A DNA stretch of 64,000 bases from Bryobacterales bacterium (GTDB lineage Bacteria; Acidobacteriota; Terriglobia; Bryobacterales; Bryobacteraceae): assembly GCA_020852175.1 (NCBI GenBank), contig JADZBH010000038.1, forward strand, positions 1 to 64,000, given 5' to 3'. A model generated the notes under the pieces. It was given only the letters and a program-made list of their open reading frames with translations. It ran no database searches and was not told the origin of the DNA. Shown piece by piece: positions 1 to 9,576 of the stretch (its first letter is position 1; each line of letters starts with the position of its first letter). The position numbers and the translations under genes are program-made.

Positions 1-123
1 CACTGAGAGCTCGTTTCCATCGGGTCTCGAGTCGCCGTAGCCGCCTCAGCCGCGCGACCTGTCGCTTCAGCCAGCACTACTCACGCCGCTCACTTGCCCG
101 ATGGGGTTCTGTGGGACAGGCTC

Positions 124-1110
124 CTAGCGCACGGTGGCGAGTTTGGTGAACAGGTCGTGGAAAACCGCGTCGCGATTGACGTCGGTGGCCACGCGGATTG
201 TGTGGCGGCCTGGCGGGCGCTGCCACCGGAAATCGTCCGTCAGACGCGGGCTGGGCACAAGCGCCGAGGGAATCCAGCGCGGGTTGAGAATCCACGCCAC
301 CACCGAAATGTCCCAAATCACCTTTGACCAGGGGTACGGCTGGGGCTTGTCCCTGGTGTGTTCCTTGTAGTAATCGACGAACTGATCATAGAGATAGTCG
401 CAGAGCCGCGACTTGCCCTTCAGCCAGAACTCCGCCTCCGGCAGCGTCGTGCGCAGGTGTTCGGAGACGTTCTTCGTGGGAATCTGTACCAGCGGCGCGC
501 CGCTGTCAAACAGCACGCGCGAGGCGTGAAGATCCTGGAAAAGGTTGAACTCGCGCGCCGAGGGCCATTCCAGATTCGTCCCCCCCAGCCAGACCACGAC
601 GATTTTGTCCTTGATGCGGGGCTCGGCGAGAATGGCCGAGGACACGTTCACCGGGCAGCCGATCGTGAGTACATACAAGGGAGCGCCGCGCGGCTTCATG
701 GCCCGGGCGATCAGGTCGTGCATCGCCGGGCTCTCTACAGGCTTGGCGGGCGCGGCCATGAAGCGGTCCGAGCCCCGGAACACCAGGCCGCCGGCATCCC
801 GGCCGATGAACTTCATCAGGCGCAGAATCTCTTCATAGCTCTTCTCCATGCCGTCGGCGGGGCTGGACGAGCGCGCGTTCAGATACGGCGCGGCATAGAG
901 CGCCTCGACCTCCATGCGGCCGCCGGAGAGCAATGCGTACAGCACGGCATACTGGTCGTCGATTTCGTTGTAGGTGTCCGTGTCGAGCACCACTTGCACC
1001 TTGCCCGAAGGCGGCTCCAGCAGGCGGCGCAACGCGGCATCAGAAGGTGTGGCGGACTGTCCGGCCAGCGCGGATTGCGCCGCGGCGAGCAAAGCGTTAC
1101 GTCGTGTCAT
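124..1110 (-). CDS. Nucleoside hydrolase (IunH-like), exported
   Basis: Inosine-uridine-type nucleoside hydrolase, about 328 residues, which should split the N-glycosidic bond of nucleosides. The N-terminal Asp cluster DTDTYNEIDDQ (about residues 43-53) matches the calcium-binding motif of the family, two residues longer than the classic DTDPGIDD form. The leader MTRRNALLAAAQSALA looks like a short twin-arginine signal, so the enzyme is probably periplasmic. I chose the ATG at 1110; a GTG directly upstream at 1113 is also possible. A TATAAG-like -10 on the minus strand at 1120-1125 overlaps the end of pgpA. Substrate range cannot be read from the sequence. Confidence 0.85.
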   Translation of the reverse strand: MTRRNALLAAAQSALAGQSATPSDAALRRLLEPPSGKVQVVLDTDTYNEIDDQYAVLYALLSGGRMEVEALYAAPYLNARSSSPADGMEKSYEEILRLMKFIGRDAGGLVFRGSDRFMAAPAKPVESPAMHDLIARAMKPRGAPLYVLTIGCPVNVSSAILAEPRIKDKIVVVWLGGTNLEWPSAREFNLFQDLHASRVLFDSGAPLVQIPTKNVSEHLRTTLPEAEFWLKGKSRLCDYLYDQFVDYYKEHTRDKPQPYPWSKVIWDISVVAWILNPRWIPSALVPSPRLTDDFRWQRPPGRHTIRVATDVNRDAVFHDLFTKLATVR

Positions 1111-1120
1111 CACGGAAGTC

Positions 1121-1600
1121 TTATATCACGCCTGCCCGTGCGAGCAGCAGCATCGACAGCGCGGCATAGAGTCCGGCTCCGAGGTCGTCCAGTACGATGC
1201 CCGTGCCGCCGGGCAGCGATTCCAGCCTGCGCACGGGGAACGGCTTGGCGATGTCGAACAGGCGAAACAGCACAAACGCCGCCAGCCACGGTTTCCAGCC
1301 GCCAAGTTGCGCCGCGCCCGCCAGGGTGAGCCACTGGCCCAGCACCTCGTCAACGACCACCGCGCCGGGGTCCTTCAAACCGCGGCTGCCGGCATACCGG
1401 CCGGCGGCCCAGATGCCAATTGGCGTCATGGCCAGCGCGAAGGCGCCCCAGCCCAGCGGTCCCCAGCGATGGTGATGTTCGACGAAGAGCGCCACGGCCA
1501 ACGCACCCAACGAGCCCGCCGTGCCCGGAGCGGCCGGGGCGAGTCCGCAGCCGAACCATGTGGCCAGCAGCGTGGCCAGCCGTGATGTGAAGGAAGACAA
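1121..1600 (-). CDS. pgpA: Phosphatidylglycerophosphatase A
   Basis: PgpA family, 159 residues, an inner-membrane enzyme that dephosphorylates phosphatidylglycerophosphate to phosphatidylglycerol. Diagnostic stretches are GLAPAAPGTAGSL near residues 19-31 and DPGAVVVDEVLGQW near 77-90, with hydrophobic helices between and after them. Length is normal for the family. The start is a TTG at 1600, and the -10-like TAAACT (minus strand, 1607-1612) ends only 6 nt before it while overlapping the stop codon of the upstream GDSL hydrolase gene. This suggests pgpA has its own near-leaderless transcript. Confidence 0.9.
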   Translation of the reverse strand: MSSFTSRLATLLATWFGCGLAPAAPGTAGSLGALAVALFVEHHHRWGPLGWGAFALAMTPIGIWAAGRYAGSRGLKDPGAVVVDEVLGQWLTLAGAAQLGGWKPWLAAFVLFRLFDIAKPFPVRRLESLPGGTGIVLDDLGAGLYAALSMLLLARAGVI

Positions 1601-1609
1601 GCGACCAGT

Positions 1610-2356
1610 TTAGCGAAGCGCCTTGTCGATGGCCGCCTGGGCCGCGGGCGCCATCAGTTCGTAGCCCTTGGCGTCCGGGTGCAGGCCGTCGCCCGAATAG
1701 CCGTCTTTCAGGAAGCCTTCGCCGTCCGCGGTCGCCGCGTAGTAGTCGGCCACGATGGCGCCGGTTTGCGCCGCGTACTCCTTGATCCACCGGTTCAGCG
1801 CCAGAATGTCGGCCGGCGGGCGGCGCTTGGATTGCTGCCGTTGCGTGTAATCGCTGATGGGCAGCAGCGTGCACAGAATCACCTTGACGCCGTGCGCACG
1901 GGCCAGCTCCGACATCGCCTGAATGTTCTGGGCGATCATCTCCAGCGTTTGCGGTCCGGCGTTCTGCGCGATGTCGTTGGTGCCCGCCAGCAGAATGAAG
2001 GCGGCCGGTTTGTTGGCGATCACGTCCGGCATCATGCGCACCAGCATTTGCGCCGTGGTCTGTCCGCCGATGCCGCGGTTCACGTACGGCTTTCCGGGGA
2101 ACGTACCGGCTAGCTTCCAGCCGTCGGTGATCGAGTCGCCAAAGAACACCACGCGGCCCGGTTCGGCGGGCATCGCCTTCAGACGGGCGTTGTCGGCGTG
2201 ATAGCGGCCCAACTGATTCCAGTCCTGCAACTGGTCGGCCAGGGTTTGCGCGGCGCCGGCCAGACAGCAGGCGGCGCGCGGCGGTTGGAAGTCAGTGACC
2301 ATCTGGGCCGGCAGCAACGCGGCGCTGGCGGCGGCGAACACAATACGGGCAAGCAT
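1610..2356 (-). CDS. SGNH/GDSL-type esterase, secreted
   Basis: SGNH hydrolase of about 248 residues. The family blocks are in order: GDSITDGW (catalytic Ser), GIGGQTTAQML (Gly), LAGTNDIAQN (Asn) and DGLHPDAKGYELMAP (Asp/His). The leader MLARIVFAAASAALLPAQ is a plausible signal peptide. I chose the ATG at 2356 rather than the longer reading frame from 2398 because the signal peptide begins there and a TACAAT hexamer (minus strand, 2363-2368) lies 6 nt upstream. The natural ester substrate is unknown; related proteins act on acetylated sugars or lipids. Confidence 0.85.
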   Translation of the reverse strand: MLARIVFAAASAALLPAQMVTDFQPPRAACCLAGAAQTLADQLQDWNQLGRYHADNARLKAMPAEPGRVVFFGDSITDGWKLAGTFPGKPYVNRGIGGQTTAQMLVRMMPDVIANKPAAFILLAGTNDIAQNAGPQTLEMIAQNIQAMSELARAHGVKVILCTLLPISDYTQRQQSKRRPPADILALNRWIKEYAAQTGAIVADYYAATADGEGFLKDGYSGDGLHPDAKGYELMAPAAQAAIDKALR

Positions 2357-2362
2357 GCACGC

Positions 2363-2368
2363 ATTGTA
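2363..2368 (-). promoter_or_regulatory. -10-like hexamer for the GDSL hydrolase gene
   Basis: Minus-strand TACAAT, 6 nt upstream of the ATG at 2356. There is no Shine-Dalgarno room between them, so the transcript would be leaderless or nearly so. Confidence 0.5.
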
Positions 2369-2390
2369 CTGAACGCCGCGGGCAGAGCTG

Positions 2391-3704
2391 CTATTCAAGG
2401 ATGCTGGCCAGCGGCTTGCCGTCGGGCGAAGGCAGCGTGAGGCCGAGCAGGCGCGCGATGGTGGGCGCCACGTCGAGGTTGTTCACGGGCCCCAGGACCG
2501 CGCCGCGTCTGATGCCGCGCCCCGAAGCAATGAAGATGGCCTGCATATCGGGTTCCGAGTTCAGATAGCCGTGCGAGCCCGGCGTCGCCCCGGCCGGTTC
2601 GCGTTGGATCAGGGCGCCCGTGGAAGAACCGCTGAACGCGTACGGGCCCGTCGCCGCCAGGACAAGATCGGGCATGCGCGGTTCTTTCGCCGGATCGGGG
2701 AAGCCCAGCGGCGCGTACTCGGAAGGATCAATCACGCGCGCCACGCCTTCGACGTTTCCAAACAACTGCTTCAACTGTGCCACGGTATCCGCCTTGCCTT
2801 CGGGCTGCGTCACATACACCATGGCCGTGCCCCCTTCCGGGATCACAAAAGCCACTTTGTCCAGTCCTTTTTGCGCCAGCAGGGCGTTCGGCGCGATCCG
2901 GCGGTCGTAGGTGTGAAAGCCGTGGTCGCTGACGACGATGAACGTCGTGCGGTCAAAAATTCCCGCGCGCCTGGTTGCCTCCACCAGGCGGCCCACCTTG
3001 GCGTCGGCGTGGGAGAGCGCCGTGTAGCCGGCAAGCGAGCGGGCGCCGTAGCGGTGCTGTACGCTGTCGGTGGTCAACAGGTGGAACAGCAGAAGGTTCG
3101 GCTTGTGCTTGGTCAGGATGTACTCGCCCGCGCGCGTCCAAAGCTCGTCCCGCATGGTGATGGGCAACTTGCGGAAGTTCTGAATCTGAGCGGCGGTCAT
3201 CAGCCCGGCGGCTACCATTTCCTTTTCCACGGCGCGTTCGGGATAGCCATACTCGGCGAACGGCCATGTGATCGTGGAGGCGTCCTGAATCGCCACCCAG
3301 TCCACTTCAGCCGTGGTCAGCCCCGCCGCGTGCGCCACGTCGTACACCGTGACGCCGCGCACCAGTTCGTTCTTCGGCGTGAACGGCTCGACCTTCACCG
3401 GTTGGCCCGCGCCGCCGCGCACCGGCGCGCCGTTGTACAGAACCCCGTGACGGGCGGGTGCGTTGCCGGTGACGATCGAGGTGTGATTCGGCCACGTCAC
3501 CGTCGGGTTCACGGGCTTCATGGATTCGGCCGCGACGCCGTTGCGGATCAACTCGCGCAGGTTCGGCACCGGCAGCGTCTCATCGTTCAACGCGTAGGCG
3601 GCAAAGCCGTCGATGCTGATGACCACCACATGCCGGTCGCGCGCGGGTTGGGCCGTGAGAAGGAATGAGAAGACCGCGAAGGAGAGAAGGAATCGAAGAA
3701 GCAT
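2391..3704 (-). CDS. Alkaline phosphatase family / NPP-type phosphodiesterase
   Basis: Type I phosphodiesterase/nucleotide pyrophosphatase fold, 437 residues with an N-terminal signal peptide (MLLRFLLSFAVFSFLLTAQ). Metal and catalytic motifs are visible: VVISIDGF (first Asp), PTVTWPNHTS (catalytic Thr), TTDSVQHRYG, VVSDHGFHT and GSHGYLN. It is expected to hydrolyse phosphate mono- or diesters in the periplasm using two zinc ions. Its 3' end runs past the longer but rejected start of the GDSL hydrolase, leaving 34 bp to the start chosen for that gene. Substrate is not deducible. Confidence 0.88.
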   Translation of the reverse strand: MLLRFLLSFAVFSFLLTAQPARDRHVVVISIDGFAAYALNDETLPVPNLRELIRNGVAAESMKPVNPTVTWPNHTSIVTGNAPARHGVLYNGAPVRGGAGQPVKVEPFTPKNELVRGVTVYDVAHAAGLTTAEVDWVAIQDASTITWPFAEYGYPERAVEKEMVAAGLMTAAQIQNFRKLPITMRDELWTRAGEYILTKHKPNLLLFHLLTTDSVQHRYGARSLAGYTALSHADAKVGRLVEATRRAGIFDRTTFIVVSDHGFHTYDRRIAPNALLAQKGLDKVAFVIPEGGTAMVYVTQPEGKADTVAQLKQLFGNVEGVARVIDPSEYAPLGFPDPAKEPRMPDLVLAATGPYAFSGSSTGALIQREPAGATPGSHGYLNSEPDMQAIFIASGRGIRRGAVLGPVNNLDVAPTIARLLGLTLPSPDGKPLASILE

Positions 3705-3775
3705 CCCATCCCTTCTAACACAGTGCCGCCATCGCCGCAGGCAGCCCGCGGAGACGATACGCCTTCGCGGCCCTT

Positions 3776-3976
3776 TTACGTCTCGTCGCCGCCGGTGTCC
3801 GGCGGCAGCGGCGCGCCCTCTTCACTGCCGTTGGGAATCACGGGTGTGGAGAAGACATACTTCTCCGTCGCCCAGTGGCCCAGATCGATCTGGCGGCACC
3901 GCTCAGAACAGAAAGGAAAATCGGGCGAGCCAAAGGCTGCCGGCGTTTTGCAGGTAGGGCACTTAACGGTGTTCAT
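3776..3976 (-). CDS. yacG: DNA gyrase inhibitor YacG-like zinc protein
   Basis: 66-residue zinc protein with the YacG four-cysteine pattern: CPTC near residues 6-9 and CSERC near 23-27, followed by [13 protein letters not shown], the segment typical of YacG. Family members bind GyrB and inhibit gyrase. The start codon overlaps the rimO stop by 4 bp (ATGA, 3973-3976), so the two are co-transcribed and probably translationally coupled. The acidic C-terminal tail is variable in the family. Confidence 0.88.
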   Translation of the reverse strand: MNTVKCPTCKTPAAFGSPDFPFCSERCRQIDLGHWATEKYVFSTPVIPNGSEEGAPLPPDTGGDET

Positions 3977-5409
3977 TGGCCTCGGGAAATCTGGTTGCCT
4001 GCGCGGCCGGCCAGAATCGGGAACGGCACGGGCGGCGGTGCAACCACGGGTTCGCCGGCGTCGATCACCTCGCCCACCAGATCGTAGTCATGGGCTTCTG
4101 TGACGCGGAAGCGCCGGAATTCGCCGGGGCGGAGCGGGAAGCCGTTGTCGTCATTGATGTAACAAACGCCGTCGATCTCCGGCGCCTGCGTGGCAAGCCG
4201 CGCCTCCCACAACAAGTCGGTTTCGGCGGACACGCCTTCCACCAGCACGGTATGTTCCGAGCCCACCAGGCGTCGGTTCATCCGCTTGGAAACCTTACGC
4301 TGCAATGCCATCAGACGCCGCTTCCGGTTCGCCATGTCGCGCTTGCTCACCTTGCCGTCGAGATGGAACGACTGGCTCGTATCCTCATCAGAGTAAGTGA
4401 AGACGCCCACGCGGTCAAACTGCGCCGCTTCGACAAACTGGCATAACTCGTCGAAATCGGCCTGCGTCTCGCCGGGGAAGCCGACAATGAAACTCGTGCG
4501 GAGGGCCACGCCGGGAATCGTGCGCCGGATGCGTTCGATCAGTTTCAGGAAGAGGCCGCCGTGGGAGCCGCGCTTCATCCGCTTCAACACGTTCGCGCTG
4601 GCGTGCTGCAGCGGCATGTCGATGTATTTCGGCAGGGCGTCGTGCGCCGCGATGGTATCCAGAAGCCCTTGTGTGACGCGATTCGGATAGGCATAGAGGA
4701 AGCGCACCCAGTAGGGTTGCGGAGCCTCGATCGTGGCCAGACGCCCCAGCAACTGCGCCAGGCCATCCTTCAAGCCGAGGTCCTCTCCATAGCTCGTCGT
4801 GTCCTGCCCGATCAGGTTCAACTCGCGCACGCCCTGTTGCAACAGCCGGTTGGCTTCCACCACGACGGACTCGAACCGCCGGCTCCGGAAGGCGCCGCGG
4901 TAGTGCGGAATCACGCAGAACGTGCAGGGATGGTCGCAGCCCTCGGCGATCTTGATGTACGCCGAGTGCTTCGGCGTGGCCAGCACGCGCGGCGTGGCCT
5001 CGTGGTAAAGGTACGGCTCCAGCACGGGAGGCAGCGAACCGGCCGAGCCTTCGCAGGCGGCCACGATGCGCTCCACTTCGTTGGTGCCCACAATGGCATC
5101 CACCTCGGGCAGATCCTTCTGAATATCGCCCCGGTAGCGCTCCACCAGGCAACCGGCCACCACCAGCCGTTGCGCCTTTCCGCTTTTCTTGAACTCGGCC
5201 ATTTCCAGAATCGTGCTCACCGATTCCTCCTTGGCCAGATCGATGAAGCTGCACGTGTTGACGACGATCACGTCGGCATCGTCCGGACGCGGCGTGAGTT
5301 CATGGCCGCGCGCGACGAGCTGGCCCATCATCACTTCCGAATCGACGAGGTTCTTGGGACACCCGAGGCTGACAAATCCAATTTTCAAGGGGAAACTTAA
5401 GCTTACCAT
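3973..5409 (-). CDS. rimO: Ribosomal protein S12 methylthiotransferase RimO
   Basis: Radical-SAM methylthiotransferase that modifies the conserved Asp of ribosomal protein S12. It carries the N-terminal UPF0004 cluster cysteines ([21 protein letters not shown]), the radical-SAM CxxxCxxC motif in [10 protein letters not shown], and a C-terminal TRAM region. About 478 residues from the ATG at 5409. The downstream TTG at 5388 would give [13 protein letters not shown], which is how many RimO proteins begin, so the true start may be there. The reading frame stays open for another 422 codons upstream, but that part is antisense to the PLP enzyme gene and is not coding. Confidence 0.93.
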   Translation of the reverse strand: MVSLSFPLKIGFVSLGCPKNLVDSEVMMGQLVARGHELTPRPDDADVIVVNTCSFIDLAKEESVSTILEMAEFKKSGKAQRLVVAGCLVERYRGDIQKDLPEVDAIVGTNEVERIVAACEGSAGSLPPVLEPYLYHEATPRVLATPKHSAYIKIAEGCDHPCTFCVIPHYRGAFRSRRFESVVVEANRLLQQGVRELNLIGQDTTSYGEDLGLKDGLAQLLGRLATIEAPQPYWVRFLYAYPNRVTQGLLDTIAAHDALPKYIDMPLQHASANVLKRMKRGSHGGLFLKLIERIRRTIPGVALRTSFIVGFPGETQADFDELCQFVEAAQFDRVGVFTYSDEDTSQSFHLDGKVSKRDMANRKRRLMALQRKVSKRMNRRLVGSEHTVLVEGVSAETDLLWEARLATQAPEIDGVCYINDDNGFPLRPGEFRRFRVTEAHDYDLVGEVIDAGEPVVAPPPVPFPILAGRAGNQISRGQ

Positions 5410-5520
5410 GCGGCTGTGCCCCGCGACCCCTCGCCACACGCGGGCGGCCCGGCGCTGGCCGGGGGGATTCCGCGCGCCCGTCCCGGCTGTGATAGCTTTA
5501 ACCCTGTCGAGGAAAATTCC

Positions 5521-6723
5521 ATGTCCCATCGCCGCGGTTTCATCAAGACTCTCTCCAGCCTTCCCGTCATCGGCGGCCTGGTGCCTTCCGCGCTCAGCGC
5601 CGCCGCCCCCAGGCGCGACTATTTCAAGGAACTGGGCGTGCGCCCGTTCATCAACGCCGCCGGCACCTACACGATGCTGACGGCCTCTCTGATGCACCCG
5701 GACTGTGTGGCAGCCATCGAGTTCGCCTCGCGGCAGTTCGTGCGTCTGAACGATCTTCACGACGCCGTGGGAAAGAAGATCGCCGGGTTGTTGCACGTCG
5801 AGGCCGCGATGGTCACCTCCGGCGCGGCCGGAGCGCTGGTGGTGGGCACGGCGGCCTGCGTGGCGGGTAAGAATCCGGAATGGATCCGCCGCATTCCCGA
5901 CATCGCCGGCACGGGCATGAAGTCCGAGGTGATCATCCAGAAGTCGCATCGCTACGGGTACGACCATGCCGTGCGCAACTCGGGCGTTCGTTTCGTCGAG
6001 GTGGAGACGGCGGAGGAGATGGAGCGGGCCTGCAACGCCAACACGGCCATGGCGCTCTTCTTCAACGCCAATAACAACGCCGGACAGATCAAGGACCAGC
6101 AGTTTGTCGAGATCTGCAAGAAGCACGGCGTTCCCAGCTTCAACGACGCCGCTGCCGACGCGCTGCCCGTCGAGAACCTGTGGAAGTGGACGAAGATGGG
6201 CTTCGACCTGGTGACTTTTTCCGGCGGCAAGGGTATCCGCGGGCCTCAAAGCGCGGGCCTGCTGCTGGGCAGCGCCAGCCTGATCGAGGCCGCACGGGCC
6301 AACTCCTCGCCCAACGGCGACACTCTCGGCCGCGGCTTGAAGGTGAACAAGGAGGAGATGCTCGGCATGATGGCCGCCATCGAGGCGTACGTGAAGATGG
6401 ACCACGCCGCCGAGTTCAAGGAGTGGGAGAAGCGCTGCAAGCTCGTCCAGGACTCGGTCGCTTCGATTCCCTCGATCAAGATGAACGTGGATGTGCCCGA
6501 GATCGCCAACCGCACGCCGCACCTGCACATCCAATGGGATCCGTCGAAGGTGAAGATCTCCGTCCGCGAGGTGGTGGAAAAGTTGCGCACGGGCGATCCG
6601 GCGATTGAAGTAACGCCGGCCGGCCGCGACGAACTGGTGATGAACTTCTGGATGCTGCAGCCGGGCGAGGCCCAAATCGTCGCCAAGCGCGTGCGCGAAA
6701 TCCTGAAGGCCGCCACGGTATAA
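5521..6723 (+). CDS. SelA-fold PLP-dependent enzyme with twin-arginine leader
   Basis: About 400 residues, fold type I PLP enzyme of the SelA/class-V aminotransferase-like group. The probable PLP lysine is in SGGKGIRGPQSAG near residue 240, close to the SelA pattern. It lacks the usual SelA N-terminal domain, and the sequence begins with a twin-arginine-like leader (MSHRRGFIKTLSSLPVIGG), so it is probably exported and is not selenocysteine synthase. Related proteins include sugar-acid ammonia lyases, but the reaction cannot be assigned here. The ATG is preceded by GAGGAAAATTCC, giving a usable ribosome-binding site. Confidence 0.8.
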   Translation: MSHRRGFIKTLSSLPVIGGLVPSALSAAAPRRDYFKELGVRPFINAAGTYTMLTASLMHPDCVAAIEFASRQFVRLNDLHDAVGKKIAGLLHVEAAMVTSGAAGALVVGTAACVAGKNPEWIRRIPDIAGTGMKSEVIIQKSHRYGYDHAVRNSGVRFVEVETAEEMERACNANTAMALFFNANNNAGQIKDQQFVEICKKHGVPSFNDAAADALPVENLWKWTKMGFDLVTFSGGKGIRGPQSAGLLLGSASLIEAARANSSPNGDTLGRGLKVNKEEMLGMMAAIEAYVKMDHAAEFKEWEKRCKLVQDSVASIPSIKMNVDVPEIANRTPHLHIQWDPSKVKISVREVVEKLRTGDPAIEVTPAGRDELVMNFWMLQPGEAQIVAKRVREILKAATV

Positions 6724-6768
6724 GCGCCCGCGCAGGGGGCTCCGACGCGCGGCCGCGGGCCGATCCTG

Positions 6769-6774
6769 TATGAT
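6769..6774 (+). promoter_or_regulatory. -10-like hexamer for the NTF2-like gene
   Basis: TATGAT ending 8 nt before the ATG at 6783, in otherwise very GC-rich DNA. It fits the short-leader layout seen at many starts in this window. Confidence 0.5.
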
Positions 6775-6782
6775 CTACCCGT

Positions 6783-7196
6783 ATGAGATCGCTTCTTTTA
6801 ACCGCAGGCCTGTTCGCGTTCGCCGCGGGTGCATTCGCTGAATCCTCCGACGAAGCCGCCGTGCGCACCGCGCACGATGCGTTCGTGAAAGCCGCCCGCG
6901 AGGGCGATGCCGCCACGCTCGACAAACTTCTCGCCGATGGGCTTCAGTACAGCCATTCCAACGCGCTGCTCGAAGACAAGCGGACGTGCATCGACGCTCT
7001 GGTGAAGCAGCGGAACAATTTCGAGATCCACTCGCAGACCATCCGCGTGTTCGGCAAGACGGCCACCATTCGCGCCAAGGCGACCGCGCACGGCGCCACG
7101 GGCGATACGCCGCTCATGGTGCTGCAGGTGTGGGTGAAGAACGGCAAGAACTGGCAGATGGTGGAGCGCGCCACCACGCGGCTGCCGGCCAAGTAG
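6783..7196 (+). CDS. NTF2-like (DUF4440/SnoaL-type) secreted protein
   Basis: 137 residues: a signal peptide (MRSLLLTAGLFAFAAGAFA) followed by a cone-shaped NTF2-like domain. The start SSDEAAVRTAHDAFVKAAREGD and the closing VLQVWVKNGKNWQMVERATTR, split by strands, are typical of the DUF4440 family. Such domains bind small ligands or act as simple isomerases; no catalytic assignment is possible. It stands alone between the PLP enzyme and the DUF1549 gene. Confidence 0.78.
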   Translation: MRSLLLTAGLFAFAAGAFAESSDEAAVRTAHDAFVKAAREGDAATLDKLLADGLQYSHSNALLEDKRTCIDALVKQRNNFEIHSQTIRVFGKTATIRAKATAHGATGDTPLMVLQVWVKNGKNWQMVERATTRLPAK

Positions 7197-7217
7197 CCAG
7201 GTTGTCTTCCACCGGAA

Positions 7218-7249
7218 GCGGCTCGCGGGTGCGACCGCCCGCGGGCCGC
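7218..7249 (+). other. Strong GC hairpin in the intergenic region
   Basis: A 12-bp stem with one wobble pair (7218-7229 with 7238-7249) and an 8-nt loop, just after the NTF2-like gene. No T-tract follows it, so it is not a classical intrinsic terminator, though it may end or stabilise the transcript. The rest of 7197-7389 holds only the -10-like TAGAAT at 7370-7375 ahead of the next gene. Confidence 0.4.
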
Positions 7250-7389
7250 GACGGCCTCTCCACCCGTGCCCCTCCCCCGGCACGCCCCTGCCGCACACGA
7301 CCGCCGCCCCACACGCCCCACGCCGCCCAGGCGCCCCAGTCACCCCTTCAATTTTCGCCTCGTAACTGATAGAATTCCGCCAATCGCGT

Positions 7390-9576
7390 ATGAGGCTGAA
7401 CTGTGTTGTCCCCTGGAGCGCCGGCATCCTGCTGTCCACATGCCTGCTCGTGTGGGCCGAAGACGCGTCGAAACCCTTCACACAGGCGCAGAAAGGCTGG
7501 TGGGCCTTTCAGAAACCAGCCAGGCCCGCCGTGCCCGCCGTGAAGAACACGGCCTGGGCGCGCACCCCGGTGGACGCCTTCCTGCTGGCCAAACTCGAAG
7601 AGCGCGGCATCCGTCCGAATCCGCCCGCGGATAAGGTAACTCTCATCCGGCGCGCCTATCTGGTGCTTACCGGCATGCCTCCCGAACCGGACCGCGTGCA
7701 GGCGTTTCTCGCCGACGAATCCCCTCGCGCATTTGAAAAAGTGGTGGATGAGCTGCTGGCCTCGCCTCACTACGGCGAACGCTGGGCGCGGCACTGGCTC
7801 GACCTGGCCCGCTATGCCGACTCGGAAGGCTTCAAGGCCGATGAGACGCGGCCCAACGCCTGGCGCTACCGCGACTATGTGATCCGCGCCTTCAACTCCG
7901 ACAAACCCTACACGCGCTTCATCGAGGAACAGATCGCCGGCGGCGAGTTATTTCCGGATGATCCCGAAGCGCTGGCCGCCTCGGGCTTCAACCGCAACTT
8001 CCCCGATGAGTCCAACCAGGCCAACATCATGCTGCGCCGCCAGGAGTTGCTGAACGACATCACCGACACCACCGGCGCCGTCTTCATGGGACTCACCTAC
8101 GGGTGCGCACGGTGCCACGACCATAAGTACGACCCCATCCTGCATGCCGACTACTACCGCCTGCAAGCCTTCTTCGCCAACGTGAAGATCGACGACGGCC
8201 TGCAACTGGAGAGCCCCGAACGCCGCGCCGCCTTCCGCGAACAGGAGCAGCGCTGGCTGAACGAAACGGCCTCGGTTCGCGGCGAGATCGCCGCGCTGCT
8301 GGAGCCGCGCCAGAAAGCGCGCTACAAGGAGCGGCTGGAACGCTTCCCGGAGGAGATCCAGCAGGTGCTGACCATGAAGCCCGAGCTGCGGTCTCCGTAT
8401 CAGTGGCAGATGTACTACAAGTCACTGCCGCAGGTGACCTTCACCGAAGCCGAAGTGGCCGCGCTGCTCAAGGGCGTCGAAAAGACGCGTTACAAGGATC
8501 TGCGCGGCGAACTGGCCCGGTTCGACGGTTTGAAGCCGGAGCCGCTGGCCGTGGCGCAGGGCCTTGTGGATGCACCGTCTCCTGCTCCGGCCACGCACAT
8601 TCTCAACGGCGGCGCCTACAACGCGCCGAAGGCCATGGTGCAACCGGGCTTCCTGACGATTCTCGACCCGGAGCCCGCCGTGATCGCGCCGGCGCCGGAC
8701 GGTTCCTCCGCGGGACGCCGCGCGGCGCTGGCGCGGTGGCTGGCGCGGCCGGACAATCCGCTCACCGCGCGCGTGATGGCCAATCGCATCTGGCACTACC
8801 AGTTCGGTCGCGGTATCGCGGCGACGCCGAGCGACTTCGGCATGATGGGCGAGCGTCCGGTGAACAAGGAGTTGCTGGACTACCTGGCCGTGCGGTTCGT
8901 GGAACTGGGATGGTCTGTGAAGAAACTGAATCGCGAGATCATGCTCTCCTCGGCCTGGCAGCAGAGCGCCGCGTGGCGGCCGGAGGCCGGAGAGGCCGAC
9001 CCGGGCAACCGGCTCACCTGGCGCTACCCGCGCCACCGCCTGGAGGGCGAGGCGATACGCGATTCCATGCTCAGTGTCTCGGGCGCGCTGAATGCCGGCA
9101 TGTACGGGCCAGGCGTCTTCCCCGCCCTGCCGCCCGGCCTGGAGACGCGCGGCGGCTGGAAGGAAAACGAGGATCCGGCCGGAGCCAACCGGCGCAGCAT
9201 TTACATCTTCGTCCGCCGCAACACGCGCTACCCCATGCTGCAAGCCTTCGACATGCCCGACACGCACGAAACCTGCGCGCGGCGCAACGTCACCGTCAGC
9301 TCCACGCAGGCGCTGGAGATGTTGAACAGCGAGGTGGTAATGGGCTGGGCGCGGCAGTTGGCCGGCCGCGTGCGGAACGACGCCGGGCTGGATGCCCGCG
9401 GCCAGGTGGAACGCGCCTGGAGGCTGGTCTATCAGCGTCCGCCGGAGGAGGCCGAAACGGCGGGCGCCCTGGCGTTTCTCGAACGGCAGACGGCCGCGGC
9501 AGGCTCTTTCGATGCGGCTTTCACCGACTTCTGCCACATGCTGATCAACTCCAACGAGTTCGTCTATGTCAACTGA
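7390..9576 (+). CDS. DUF1549/DUF1553 (planctomycete-type cytochrome-associated) protein
   Basis: 728 residues with signal peptide. The N-terminal DUF1549 part includes ARTPVDAFLLAKLEERGI and the HWLDLARYADSEGF signature. The C-terminal DUF1553 part includes NPLTARVMANRIWHYQFGRG and VSSTQALEMLNSE. One haem-type CxxCH (CARCH, residues 239-243) lies in the DUF1549 half. The family is abundant in Planctomycetes and Acidobacteria and always sits beside a DUF1501 gene, as here, where the two overlap by 11 bp. It may form part of a surface or periplasmic polysaccharide or redox system, but its function is not established. Confidence 0.88.
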   Translation: MRLNCVVPWSAGILLSTCLLVWAEDASKPFTQAQKGWWAFQKPARPAVPAVKNTAWARTPVDAFLLAKLEERGIRPNPPADKVTLIRRAYLVLTGMPPEPDRVQAFLADESPRAFEKVVDELLASPHYGERWARHWLDLARYADSEGFKADETRPNAWRYRDYVIRAFNSDKPYTRFIEEQIAGGELFPDDPEALAASGFNRNFPDESNQANIMLRRQELLNDITDTTGAVFMGLTYGCARCHDHKYDPILHADYYRLQAFFANVKIDDGLQLESPERRAAFREQEQRWLNETASVRGEIAALLEPRQKARYKERLERFPEEIQQVLTMKPELRSPYQWQMYYKSLPQVTFTEAEVAALLKGVEKTRYKDLRGELARFDGLKPEPLAVAQGLVDAPSPAPATHILNGGAYNAPKAMVQPGFLTILDPEPAVIAPAPDGSSAGRRAALARWLARPDNPLTARVMANRIWHYQFGRGIAATPSDFGMMGERPVNKELLDYLAVRFVELGWSVKKLNREIMLSSAWQQSAAWRPEAGEADPGNRLTWRYPRHRLEGEAIRDSMLSVSGALNAGMYGPGVFPALPPGLETRGGWKENEDPAGANRRSIYIFVRRNTRYPMLQAFDMPDTHETCARRNVTVSSTQALEMLNSEVVMGWARQLAGRVRNDAGLDARGQVERAWRLVYQRPPEEAETAGALAFLERQTAAAGSFDAAFTDFCHMLINSNEFVYVN

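Noticed and set aside
1..123. A gene at the left edge
   Set aside because: The short frames here have no family features or start signal; nothing can be supported in these 123 bases.
5410..6675. A 422-codon open extension upstream of rimO, giving a 900-residue frame
   Set aside because: It is exactly antisense to the PLP enzyme gene and has low-complexity, His/Arg/Gly-rich composition typical of a shadow frame in GC-rich DNA.
5521..6723. Selenocysteine synthase SelA to go with the selenoprotein SelD
   Set aside because: Only the fold and PLP motif are shared. It lacks the SelA N-terminal domain and has an export leader, so a role in tRNA-Sec synthesis is unlikely.
7218..7249. Hairpin after the NTF2-like gene as an intrinsic terminator
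   Set aside because: Stem is strong but no T-run follows on either strand.
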